A DNA stretch of 64,000 nt, taken from assembly GCA_014584315.1 (NCBI GenBank), contig JACTNA010000035.1, positions 1 to 64,000 of the forward strand, in the 5' to 3' direction. This document shows, in pieces, positions 33,400-41,095 of the stretch (positions are counted from its first letter, which is position 1; each line of letters opens with the position of its first letter). The notes beneath the pieces are model-generated. The model was given only the letters and a program-made list of their open reading frames with translations. It was not told the DNA's origin and searched no databases. Origin of the DNA: Planctomycetota bacterium (GTDB lineage: Bacteria > Planctomycetota > Phycisphaerae > Phycisphaerales > UBA1924). Both the position numbers and the translations under genes were made by a program.

Positions 33400-34863
33400 T
33401 CAGAGCCGCTCGGCGGCGAGGCTGGCGAGTTCGCTGCGTTCGCTCTTGGCGAGGGTGACGTGGCCGACGATGGGGAGGCCCTTCATCTTTTCGACGGTGT
33501 AGGAGAGACCGTTGCTGGACTGGTCGAGGTAGGGGTTGTCGATCTGGCCGATGTCGCCGGTGAGGACGAGTTTCGTGCCCTCGCCGACGCGGCTGGCGAT
33601 GGTGCGGACCTCGTGGGGGGTGAGGTTCTGGGCCTCGTCGACGACCATGAACTGGTGCGGGATGGAGCGGCCGCGGATGTAGGTGAGCGGCTCGAGGACG
33701 AGCACGCCGTCGGCCATGAGTTTCTGGATGCGCTGATCGGTGCTCTGGCTGTCGGCGGACTGGCCCGGGGAGCCGCGGGTGCTCAGCAGGTACGTGAGGT
33801 TGTCGAAGATGGGCTGCATCCAGGCGGTGAGTTTCTCGTCCTTGTCGCCGGGGAGGTAGCCGATGTCGCGCCCCATGGGCATGATCGGGCGCGCGCACAG
33901 CATGCGCTCGTAGCGCTCCTCGGTGAGGACCTTGGACATGCCCGCGGCGATGGCGAGGAGGGTCTTGCCGGTGCCCGCCGAGCCGAGCAGGGTGACGAGT
34001 TTCACCTGATCGTCGAGCAGCAGGTCGAGGGCCATGGTCTGCTGGAGGTTGCGGGACATGATGCCGAAGACGGGCTTGCGCGGGCCGGTGATGGGGATGA
34101 CGTGGTCGGTGTCGCCGGGTCGGCGGGCGATGCCGGTGTGGTGTTCGTCCTCGGCGTCGCGGAGGAGGAGGAACTGGTTGGCGCGGAGTTCGACGGGCCA
34201 GGGTTCGCCGCTCTCCTCCTCGCCGGTGAGGACGCCGACGAGGCGTTCGAGGGGGAGGGCGCGCTGCTCGTAGAGTTCGTCGATGAGCGTGCCCTCGACG
34301 GTGAGCGAGAGGTAGCCGGTGTAGAGGCGCTCGGCATCGACCTTCTGGTTCTCGAAGTCCTCGGTGTGGACGCCGAGGGCGTCGCTCTTGATGCGCGCGC
34401 TCAGGTCCTTGGAGACGAAGACCGTCCGCTTGCCCTCCTTGTGCAGGTCGAGCGCGACGGCGATGATGCGGTTGTCCGGGATGTCCTCGTGCAGCAGGTC
34501 GGGGCGCTGGTGGTCCGCCGCGTCGATGCGGACGGTGCCGGTCGCGCCGTTGCGCCCCGCGCTGGCGGCCGCGCCGGCGCCGGGCTTGATCGAGCCCAGG
34601 TCCACGCCCGCGGTCAGGCTGCCCGCGACGCGGAGGCGGTCGAGGTGGCGGATGCACTCGCGGGCGTTGCGCCCGATGTCGTCGTCGCGTCGCTTGAGTT
34701 TGTCGAGTTCCTCGATCACGGGGAACGGGATGACGACGTGGTTCTCCTGGAAGACGAAGAGGGCGTTGGGGTTGTGGAGCAGCACGTTGGTGTCGAGCAC
34801 GAAGTGCTTGACGCCGTCGGGGCGGCCGGGGGTCGGCTTGTGGTCCTTCTTCCGTGCGGTCAC
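33400..34863 (-). CDS. PIN-PhoH fusion protein (PhoH2-type ATPase/RNase)
   Basis: A 487-residue fusion. The N-terminal PIN domain (about 18-190) has the acidic triad regions HFVLDTNVLLHNP, PVIEELDKLK and DNRIIAVALDL/FVSKDLSARIKSD. An OB-like linker follows, then the PhoH domain (about 265-480) with Walker A TLLGSAGTGKTLLA, Walker B FMVVDEAQNLT, and the TGDIGQIDNP sensor. PhoH2 proteins are RNA helicase/RNase enzymes. GTG is the start with a GGAG upstream; TATGCT (minus strand) lies about 27 nt before it, so this gene is leadered. An Ala/Gly-rich low-complexity insert sits at about 92-102. Confidence 0.9.
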   Translation of the reverse strand: MTARKKDHKPTPGRPDGVKHFVLDTNVLLHNPNALFVFQENHVVIPFPVIEELDKLKRRDDDIGRNARECIRHLDRLRVAGSLTAGVDLGSIKPGAGAAASAGRNGATGTVRIDAADHQRPDLLHEDIPDNRIIAVALDLHKEGKRTVFVSKDLSARIKSDALGVHTEDFENQKVDAERLYTGYLSLTVEGTLIDELYEQRALPLERLVGVLTGEEESGEPWPVELRANQFLLLRDAEDEHHTGIARRPGDTDHVIPITGPRKPVFGIMSRNLQQTMALDLLLDDQVKLVTLLGSAGTGKTLLAIAAGMSKVLTEERYERMLCARPIMPMGRDIGYLPGDKDEKLTAWMQPIFDNLTYLLSTRGSPGQSADSQSTDQRIQKLMADGVLVLEPLTYIRGRSIPHQFMVVDEAQNLTPHEVRTIASRVGEGTKLVLTGDIGQIDNPYLDQSSNGLSYTVEKMKGLPIVGHVTLAKSERSELASLAAERL

Positions 34864-34903
34864 GCTGCGCTCCGTCGCGGGGGCGTGCTGAGCATACCGG
34901 CGT

Positions 34904-35428
34904 TCAGGCGAGCAGCGCGCCCGTGGTCAGCACCAGCCCGATGACTCCGGCGATGCCCGCCTTGACGGCCACCGCGGTCAGGCGTCCGACGGCGGCGCCG
35001 CGCCCCACGGCCGCCGACTCGCGCCACGACCGCTGCGACATCCCCCGCTCGCCGGCGACCGCGCCCAGCCCCGCGCCGACGGCCGCGCCGACGATCGTCC
35101 CGACCACCGGCACCGGGAGCATGAACGTGCCGGCGATCGCGCCGACGAGGCCTCCGACGATGGAGCCGATCATGCCGGGGCGCGTGCCGCCGGTGCGTTT
35201 CGCGCCGCGCGCCGACCATGCGAACTCGACGACCTCGCCCGCGACGGCGAGCACCACGCACAGCGCGATCGTCCACCATTCGAACAGGCCCTCGCGCCAC
35301 CACTGGCAGACAAGCGCGACGAGGATGATGAACCACGTGCCGGGCAGCGTCAGCAGCGTCACCAGGACGCCGATCAGCGACGCCACCGCCACGATCGCCA
35401 CCGCGACAAGGTCAAGCCCCTGCGCCAT
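34904..35428 (-). CDS. DUF456 membrane protein
   Basis: A 174-residue protein with four to five hydrophobic helices. The LLTLPGTWFIILVALVCQWW segment and the glycine-zipper region IGSIVGGLVGAIAGTFMLPVPVVGTIVGAAVGAGLG are DUF456 hallmarks. Function is unknown; the glycine-rich helices suggest oligomer packing in the inner membrane. ACGGAGCC precedes the ATG. The first 17 nt overlap the upstream membrane-protein gene. Confidence 0.85.
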   Translation of the reverse strand: MAQGLDLVAVAIVAVASLIGVLVTLLTLPGTWFIILVALVCQWWREGLFEWWTIALCVVLAVAGEVVEFAWSARGAKRTGGTRPGMIGSIVGGLVGAIAGTFMLPVPVVGTIVGAAVGAGLGAVAGERGMSQRSWRESAAVGRGAAVGRLTAVAVKAGIAGVIGLVLTTGALLA

Positions 35429-36272
35429 CCGGCTCCGTCCGCGGCCCGTCGCCCATCTCGGGCTGCTTGTCGTCGGCCGCCTTCTCTTCTTCTTGGCGGT
35501 CGGGGAAGGCGGTTTTCTCCATCTCCAGCACCCACGATTCGAGGTGGTCGTATCGGAAGAGGTCGAGTCGGAGTTCCCGCCCGCCGAGCGTGGCGTGCCC
35601 CGGCTTGATCTTCAGGAAGACGATGAACTTGTGCCACTTGCGCTTGTCCACGTCGTCGAGGTCGGCGGGCACGAGCGTCGCGCCCCCCGGGAGGGTGAGC
35701 CGCTGGGCCTCCGGGTCCCAGGTGTAGCGCTTCGAGGCGACCATGCCGAACAGGATGAGCATCCACGTGCCGAAGCCCCAGCAGACGACGAGGATGAGCC
35801 ACTGGCTGGGGAGGTCGAACCATGAAAGGGGCTTGGGCGCGGGCCGCTGCGCCCACTCGCTCTGCAGGCGTGCCAACGTGGCGCCCGGGTTCTCCATGCG
35901 GGTGTGCTCGGGCAGGAGCATGCCGAGGCCCGGCGTCGACAGGGCTTCGAGCCAGAGCAGCCGCTGCTGCTCGACGGCGGACCGCTGGGTGACGTCCTTG
36001 GCACGGAGTCGTTCGAGTTCCGCGACCGGGTCGTCGATGCTCGCCTGGCCCAGCACGCCGCGATCGTTGGCGGCGCGCAGGTACTCGAGTTGCATGAGTT
36101 CGGCGAAGGCCGCGCCGCGCTTCGGGTAGGCGACGAGCGCGTCGTACAGGCCCCACGCGCCGAAGGCCCACAGGGCGATCGTGATCAGCACGACGCGGAT
36201 CAGCCAGCGGCGCGCGAGGGTCGTGCGTGTGGCGGTTGCGGCCCGGGCCTGCGACACGTTCGTCTCCGACAT
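35412..36272 (-). CDS. Hypothetical membrane protein, 286 aa
   Basis: No named family recognised. TM1 is at about 24-46 (RRWLIRVVLITIALWAFGAW), TM2 at about 155-178 (WLILVVCWGFGTWMLILFGMV). Between them is a helical loop with ERLRAKDVTQRSAVEQQRLL. After TM2 comes a PH-like beta domain: RYTWDPEAQRLTLPGGATLVPADL, VFLKIKPGHATLGGRELRLDLFRYDHLESWVLEME, which resembles bacterial bPH-type modules. The C-terminus is acidic. GGGAGG precedes the start. It overlaps the DUF456 gene and is likely cotranscribed. Confidence 0.75.
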   Translation of the reverse strand: MSETNVSQARAATATRTTLARRWLIRVVLITIALWAFGAWGLYDALVAYPKRGAAFAELMQLEYLRAANDRGVLGQASIDDPVAELERLRAKDVTQRSAVEQQRLLWLEALSTPGLGMLLPEHTRMENPGATLARLQSEWAQRPAPKPLSWFDLPSQWLILVVCWGFGTWMLILFGMVASKRYTWDPEAQRLTLPGGATLVPADLDDVDKRKWHKFIVFLKIKPGHATLGGRELRLDLFRYDHLESWVLEMEKTAFPDRQEEEKAADDKQPEMGDGPRTEPDGAGA

Positions 36273-36336
36273 CGCCCCCTCCCGTACGCGGCGTCCTCCG
36301 CGACCCTAGACCATCGGCGACCGGCGCGCCCGGCCT

Positions 36337-36573
36337 TCATCCGCCCAGTTCATCCACCCGCGCCAGGGCCGCGTCCCACCATCGGGCGGCCCGCTCAGGC
36401 CCGCCCGGGCGAGCCATCAGACCCGAAAACCCGCCGCGACGGACGAGCCGCGTGGGGATCCGGGGGTACGGCGTGCCCGAGACGATCGCCCGGTTCAGCC
36501 AGCGTTCGTGCTCGCGGCGGGCGATCTCGGCACGAGTGAGCAGCCGGTCGCGGCCCCCGAATCTCCACAGCAT
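36337..36573 (-). CDS. Small hypothetical protein, 78 aa
   Basis: A short Arg/Trp-rich protein (LTRAEIARREHERWLNRAIV, YPRIPTRLVRRGGFSGLM, AARWWDAALARVDEL), soluble and mostly helical. TAGAAT ends 6 nt before its ATG, which supports it as a real, leaderless-type gene. It may be an Arg-rich RNA-associated protein, but nothing in the sequence proves this. Confidence 0.6.
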   Translation of the reverse strand: MLWRFGGRDRLLTRAEIARREHERWLNRAIVSGTPYPRIPTRLVRRGGFSGLMARPGGPERAARWWDAALARVDELGG

Positions 36574-36579
36574 GGGGGC

Positions 36580-36585
36580 ATTCTA
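36580..36585 (-). promoter_or_regulatory. -10-like TAGAAT 6 nt before the start at 36573
   Basis: Minus strand reads TAGAAT-GCCCCC-ATG with no Shine-Dalgarno; the hexamer matches the -10 consensus at five of six positions. Confidence 0.6.
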
Positions 36586-36635
36586 CTGCCCGCGGCGGCC
36601 CGGCCGGAGTCTCTTGCGGCGAGGGCGTTCGGGCC

Positions 36636-37328
36636 TCAACGCGGGACGATCCAGATGTTCCGGAACCGGACGCGGCTGTCGCCGTGGTCCTGGAGCAGGA
36701 TGGGGCCGGCCGCGGGGCCTTCGGGCGCGCCGCCGCCGGTGGTGCCGTCGATCTCGAAATCGTCGTGGATGAGGATGCCGTTGTGGTGGACCGAGATGCG
36801 GGCGTTGGCGAGTTTCGTGCCGTCGGCGGACCAGCGGGGGGCCGTGAACTCGATCAGGTACGTCTGCCACTCCTCGGCCGGTCGGGCGGCGTTCACGCGC
36901 GGGGCGGCCTTGGAATAGATCGCGCCGCAGAGGTTGTCGGCGGGTTCGAGGCCGAAGGAGTCGTGGATCTGCACCTCGTAGCGGCCCTGGAGATAGACGC
37001 CGCTGTTGCCGCGGGCCTGCCCGGTGAACTCGGGCGGGTTGTCCGGCACGGCGAACTCGACGTGCAGGAGGAAGTCGGCGAAGGCGTCGCGCGTGCGGAT
37101 GGAGCCGGAGCCGACGTTGACGACCATCGCGCCGTCGCCGTCGATCGCCCACCGGCACGGCGAGCCGTCGCGGGCCATGACCCAGGCGTCGGTGGAGGAG
37201 CCGTCGAAGAGGAAGAACGCGGAAGAAGGGGGGGGGTTGCCGTCGCGGACGGCGCACGGCTTTGTGGTGCATCCGCTCAGAACAAGAAGTCCGCCAACGA
37301 CCGAGACGAACGTGGGGTGTGGTCTCAT
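36636..37328 (-). CDS. DUF1080 (3-keto-disaccharide hydrolase-like) lipoprotein
   Basis: A 230-residue lipoprotein: lipobox in VVGGLLVLSGC (Cys about 20), then the concanavalin-like beta-sandwich of the 3-keto-disaccharide hydrolase/DUF1080 family. Landmarks are FLFDGSSTDAWV, WAIDGDGAMVVNVGSGSIRTRDAFADFLLHVEF, GNSGVYLQGRYEVQIHDSFG and PILLQDHGDSRVRFRNIWI at the end. The family hydrolyses 3-keto glycosides or binds glycans in Planctomycetes. TAATCT ends 6 nt before its ATG. Confidence 0.87.
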   Translation of the reverse strand: MRPHPTFVSVVGGLLVLSGCTTKPCAVRDGNPPPSSAFFLFDGSSTDAWVMARDGSPCRWAIDGDGAMVVNVGSGSIRTRDAFADFLLHVEFAVPDNPPEFTGQARGNSGVYLQGRYEVQIHDSFGLEPADNLCGAIYSKAAPRVNAARPAEEWQTYLIEFTAPRWSADGTKLANARISVHHNGILIHDDFEIDGTTGGGAPEGPAAGPILLQDHGDSRVRFRNIWIVPR

Positions 37329-37334
37329 GGCAGG

Positions 37335-37340
37335 AGATTA
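37335..37340 (-). promoter_or_regulatory. -10-like TAATCT 6 nt before the start at 37328
   Basis: Minus strand reads TAATCT-CCTGCC-ATG. No purine-rich Shine-Dalgarno is present. Confidence 0.55.
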
Positions 37341-37417
37341 CCAGACGCGGGCCCGGGCTTTCCGCGATGGTTCGGCCTGCCAAGGATTGGGTTCCCCGGG
37401 GATGGAGAGCCGATCCG

Positions 37418-38806
37418 ATGACCATGCAGACTGTTGAGCAGGCGTTTCACTGGGAGCCGCAGCCGAAGGCCCAGGCGATCGTGGACGGGTTGGTCGCGGC
37501 GTTCCTGTCGGCGTGCCCGGCGGCCGCGGACCTGGCCGAGCGGATGCGCACGCGGACCGGGACGCGGTTCCGGGACTGGATCGACTTCGTCGAGGCCCCG
37601 GACGCCGACGGCCTGCGCGGGCGGCTCGAAGCGGCGGGGTTCGTGCTGCGGCCGCAGCCGGGGGCGGCGACGCGGCTGGTGCATGAGGGGGGCCTCTTCC
37701 CGGCCGTGCTGCTCGGCGGCGGGCCGGGGATGCGGGTCGGGATCAAGGTCGAGCGCGTCGAGGACTTCCTCGCGGCGAACGGGGTGAGCGGGCGGACGGA
37801 GATCGTGGGCGAGCCGCTGTCGCGGTTCCGGTGGGCGCGGGCGTTCGCCGCGCCCGGGGCGGAACTGTGGGCGGTTGAGCGACACGGGTACCAGGGCTTC
37901 GCGCCGACGGAGGACGACGCCCGCGTGCGGTTGGCGTCGCTGCGGCACTTCGACCGCCTCTGCCGGCGCGAGCGGGCGTTCGAGCGCGACGAGGACGGGT
38001 TCGCGCACGTGCACAGCCTGCTGGACGGGGCGATCGCCGACCTCGGCACGGACTGGGCGTGCGACGTGTTCTTCGCGGCCGAGCGCGACTACTGGATGCG
38101 GCGCAACAAGGCGGGGCGATTCCAGAAGTTCCGGCAGGATGCGCTGGGCCTCGGCTGGGCGAACCACGACCACCACACCTACCGCTGCGGGCGTGCGGCC
38201 TACACGCTCTCGATCGCGACGCTGGAGAAGGTCGGGCTTCGCTGCCGCGAGCGGTTCTACGCTGGCGAGGAGGCGGGGTGGGGGGCGCAGGTGCTCGAGC
38301 ACCCGGTGACGGGGATCACGGTCTTCGCGGACGTGGACCTGGGGCCGGAGGAGATCGCGGGGGATTTCGCGCACCAGCCGCTGCCGCGGCGCGAGGGCGC
38401 GGGGACGATCGGCCTGTGGGTGCGTCTGCACGGCGAGTCGATGCTGCAGGCCGGGATGCACCACCTGGAGGCGCAGTTCGACTGGCACGCGCTGAAGGAG
38501 CAGTTGGAGAAGGAGGGGGGGGTGAAGACGATGGACCCCTTCACGACGCTCCCGTACCTGCGCCAGGCGTTCACCGAGGCGGAGATGTGGGCGGTCGACG
38601 AGCGCCGGCTTGCCGGTCTGGTCGCCGACGGCTCCATCACCGCCGCGCAGGCGGAGCGCTTCCGCACGCACGGGGCGATGGGCTCGCACCTCGAGAACCT
38701 CCAGCGCGAGGACGGGTTCAAGGGGTTCAATCAGAAGGGCGTGAGCGACATCATCGCACGGACCAACCCGACGAAGGCCCACGCCCCCGTCGCGGCCGGA
38801 GCATGA
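37418..38806 (+). CDS. Conserved-looking protein of unknown function, 462 aa
   Basis: I cannot name the family. It is soluble, with a notable His/Asp-rich segment LGWANHDHHTYRCGRAAYTL (about 248-267) and a long, well-ordered C-terminus: RERFYAGEEAGWGAQVLEHP, VFADVDLGPEEIAGDFAHQ, LHGESMLQAGMHHLEAQFDW and GSHLENLQREDGFKGFNQKG. Several His/Asp/Glu residues could bind metal; the N-terminal half is faintly VOC-like (GLFPAVLLGGGPGMRVGIKVE). GGAGAG (37404-37409) is 8 nt upstream of the ATG. mgtE follows 40 nt later with its own -10-like element, so cotranscription is uncertain. Confidence 0.72.
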   Translation: MTMQTVEQAFHWEPQPKAQAIVDGLVAAFLSACPAAADLAERMRTRTGTRFRDWIDFVEAPDADGLRGRLEAAGFVLRPQPGAATRLVHEGGLFPAVLLGGGPGMRVGIKVERVEDFLAANGVSGRTEIVGEPLSRFRWARAFAAPGAELWAVERHGYQGFAPTEDDARVRLASLRHFDRLCRRERAFERDEDGFAHVHSLLDGAIADLGTDWACDVFFAAERDYWMRRNKAGRFQKFRQDALGLGWANHDHHTYRCGRAAYTLSIATLEKVGLRCRERFYAGEEAGWGAQVLEHPVTGITVFADVDLGPEEIAGDFAHQPLPRREGAGTIGLWVRLHGESMLQAGMHHLEAQFDWHALKEQLEKEGGVKTMDPFTTLPYLRQAFTEAEMWAVDERRLAGLVADGSITAAQAERFRTHGAMGSHLENLQREDGFKGFNQKGVSDIIARTNPTKAHAPVAAGA

Positions 38807-38832
38807 CGGCCGACGGGCGCGAGGCCCGGGGG

Positions 38833-38838
38833 TACCAT
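38833..38838 (+). promoter_or_regulatory. -10-like TACCAT 8 nt before the start at 38847
   Basis: TACCAT-CCCCCGCG-ATG, without a Shine-Dalgarno. Suggests a leaderless mgtE mRNA, independent of the gene upstream. Confidence 0.55.
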
Positions 38839-38846
38839 CCCCCGCG

Positions 38847-40247
38847 ATGAGCGGCACGGGTCACCTGCTGGCGCCGGACCTGAAGGAACTGATCGTCGAA
38901 CGCCGGTTCGTCGATCTGCGTGCCGCGCTGCGCGAACTCGACCCGGCGGACGTGGCCGACGTGCTGACCGAGATGGAGCCTGAGGACGCCGCGCTGGCCT
39001 TCCGGGTGCTCAAGCGCGACGTGGCGGCCGAGGCGTTCACCTACCTCGAGGGCGACCTTCAGGAGCGGCTGATCGAGGAACTGGGCGCGGAGCGCTCGAT
39101 GCGGCTGCTCGAGGACATGGACCCGGACGACCGCGTCGCGTTCCTCGACGAGTTGCCGGCCGAGGTGGCGACGCGGCTCATCAACGCCCTCAGCCCGGAC
39201 AACCGGCGCGTCACCCAGGCGATGCTCGGCTACCCGCCCGAGAGCGTCGGGCGGATGATGACGCCCGACTATGTCCGCGTCGATGCGGGGTGGACGGCGG
39301 CCCACGCCATCGAGCACGTCCGCAAGCACGGGCGCGACGCCGAGACCATCCACTGGATCTACGCGGTGGGGCCGGACGGTCGGCTGGTGGGCGACCTGCA
39401 CATCCGCCGCCTGCTGCTGGCCGACCCGCAGACGCCGATCGACGATCTGTGCGAGAAGCGTCCACCCTCGCTGCGGGCGAGCGACGACCGCGAGGAGGCA
39501 GTGCGCGTCATGGGCCGCTACGACCGCACCGCCCTGCCCGTCGTTGACGCGGACGACAAGTTGCTGGGCATCGTCACCTTCGACGACGTGGCGGACGTGG
39601 CGGAGGAAGAGGCGACCGAGGACATCCAGCAGTTGGGCGGCGTGGCCGCGCTCGACCAGCCCTACATGGAGACGGGCGCGGGCGAGATGTTCCGCAAGCG
39701 CGGCGGGTGGCTGGCCGCCCTCTTCATCGGGCAGACCTTCACCGTCGCCGTGCTCAGCATCTTCGAGAACCAGATCGCCGCCCTGACCGCGCTGGCGGTC
39801 TTCATCCCGCTGGTGATCTCCTGCGGCGGGAACTCCGGCTCGCAGGCGGCGACGCTGGTGACGCGCGCCCTCGCGCTCGACGAAGTCACGCCCGGCGACT
39901 GGGCACGCATCGTGCGCCGCGAGTTACTCAGCGGGCTGCTGCTCGGGGCGACGCTCGGCGCGCTCGGCCTGCTCACGGTGCTGATCTGGAACCTCTACCG
40001 GCGCTCCGTCGGCGCGGGCGACGAGTCCGTGCCGATGCACCTGATCGCCATGACGATCGCGCTGGCGGTGACGGGCGTGGTCACGTGGGGGACGATCGTC
40101 GGCTCGCTGCTGCCGCTGATCCTCAAGCGGGCGGGCTTCGACCCCGGCGTGGCCTCGACGCCCCTGGTGGCGACGCTGATGGACACCTCGGGGATGCTGA
40201 TCTACTTCGCCGTGGCGGTCGTGCTCCTGCACGAGGCGCTGGGGTGA
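38847..40247 (+). CDS. mgtE: Magnesium transporter MgtE
   Basis: A 466-residue Mg2+ channel. The N-terminal superhelical domain (about 10-130) is followed by tandem CBS domains (VGRMMTPDYVRVDAGWTAAHAI and ALPVVDADDKLLGIVTFDDVADVAEEEATEDI), a plug-helix region and five membrane helices. The pore helices contain ALAVFIPLVISCGGNSGSQAATLV, with the family-specific PLxxxxGGNxGxQ motif. MgtE opens when cytoplasmic Mg2+ is low. Length and order are standard. TACCAT lies 8 nt upstream of the ATG with no Shine-Dalgarno. The O-methyltransferase gene starts 20 nt after its stop. Confidence 0.95.
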   Translation: MSGTGHLLAPDLKELIVERRFVDLRAALRELDPADVADVLTEMEPEDAALAFRVLKRDVAAEAFTYLEGDLQERLIEELGAERSMRLLEDMDPDDRVAFLDELPAEVATRLINALSPDNRRVTQAMLGYPPESVGRMMTPDYVRVDAGWTAAHAIEHVRKHGRDAETIHWIYAVGPDGRLVGDLHIRRLLLADPQTPIDDLCEKRPPSLRASDDREEAVRVMGRYDRTALPVVDADDKLLGIVTFDDVADVAEEEATEDIQQLGGVAALDQPYMETGAGEMFRKRGGWLAALFIGQTFTVAVLSIFENQIAALTALAVFIPLVISCGGNSGSQAATLVTRALALDEVTPGDWARIVRRELLSGLLLGATLGALGLLTVLIWNLYRRSVGAGDESVPMHLIAMTIALAVTGVVTWGTIVGSLLPLILKRAGFDPGVASTPLVATLMDTSGMLIYFAVAVVLLHEALG

Positions 40248-40266
40248 GCGACCGGGAGCACGCGGC

Positions 40267-40989
40267 ATGGACATGACGCCGGAGCGGTGGCGAGCGACGT
40301 GCGCCTACCTTGGCGGGGTCTTCGGCCCGCTGGGCGAGCCGATCGACGGGCAACTGGCGACGCTGCGCCAGCGTGCGGCGGCGGCCGGGCTGCCGGACAT
40401 CGCCGTCTCGCCGGACGTCGGGCGGCTGCTCATGCTGCTGGCGTCGATGGCGGGACCGGACGGCGCGGGGGCGCGGCTGGCGGTGGAACTGGGCACGCTG
40501 GGCGGGTACTCCGCGCTGTGGATCGCACGCGGCCTGGCGCCGGGCGGGCGGCTCGTCACCGTCGAGCCGGAGGCGAAGCACGCCGACTTCGCGCAGGGCG
40601 AGTTCGAGCGGGCGGGCATGGCGGCTCGGATCGAACTGCGGCGCGGCCTCGGGGCGGAAACGCTGGCGCGGCTGCTGGCCGAGCACGGGCCGGGATCGTT
40701 CGATTTCGTTTTCCTCGACGCGGTGAAGAGCGAGTACGCGACCTACGCGGCGCTCGCGTCGCGTCTGTTGCGCACGGGCGGGCTGCTGGTCGCCGACAAC
40801 TGCCTCGGCTCGCGGTGGTGGATCACCGATGCCCCGGATGCCGACCCCACGGCGGAACGCGACCGCGAGGCGATGGACCGGTTCAACCGCTGGCTCGCGG
40901 GGCCGACGAGCGGGTTCCTCTGCGCGTGCATCGCGAACCGCGAGGGGCTGGCGGTGGCGCGGAGGGTCGCTCCCCCGGGCACGCCGTGA
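40267..40989 (+). CDS. SAM-dependent O-methyltransferase (caffeoyl-CoA OMT-like)
   Basis: A 240-residue class I methyltransferase. Motif I is VELGTLGGYSALWIARGL (about 77-94), the acidic adenosine contact is in LVTVEPEAKHA, and the metal/catalytic region is FDFVFLDAVKSEYATY and GLLVADNCL. The family (methyltransferase_3) methylates catechol-type hydroxyls with Mg2+. ATG codons at 40267 and 40273 are both possible; GGAG (40255-40258) favours the first. It follows mgtE by 20 nt and may be cotranscribed, although the functions are not obviously linked. Substrate unknown. Confidence 0.85.
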   Translation: MDMTPERWRATCAYLGGVFGPLGEPIDGQLATLRQRAAAAGLPDIAVSPDVGRLLMLLASMAGPDGAGARLAVELGTLGGYSALWIARGLAPGGRLVTVEPEAKHADFAQGEFERAGMAARIELRRGLGAETLARLLAEHGPGSFDFVFLDAVKSEYATYAALASRLLRTGGLLVADNCLGSRWWITDAPDADPTAERDREAMDRFNRWLAGPTSGFLCACIANREGLAVARRVAPPGTP

Positions 40990-40991
40990 CG

Positions 40992-41020
40992 TGACACCGG
41001 ACCCGCTTCCTCCGGCGTCA
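40992..41020. terminator. Hairpin between convergent genes
   Basis: TGACACCGGA (40992-41001) pairs with TCCGGCGTCA (41011-41020), 9 of 10 pairs plus one G-T mismatch-type pair, loop 9 nt. It starts 2 nt after the O-methyltransferase stop. Confidence 0.5.
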
Positions 41021-41095
41021 GGCAACGGCGGCGACCCGCGCCCGTACGTCCATGCGACTCCCTTGATGGTGGAGGCGCGCGCCCGCGTGGCGAAC

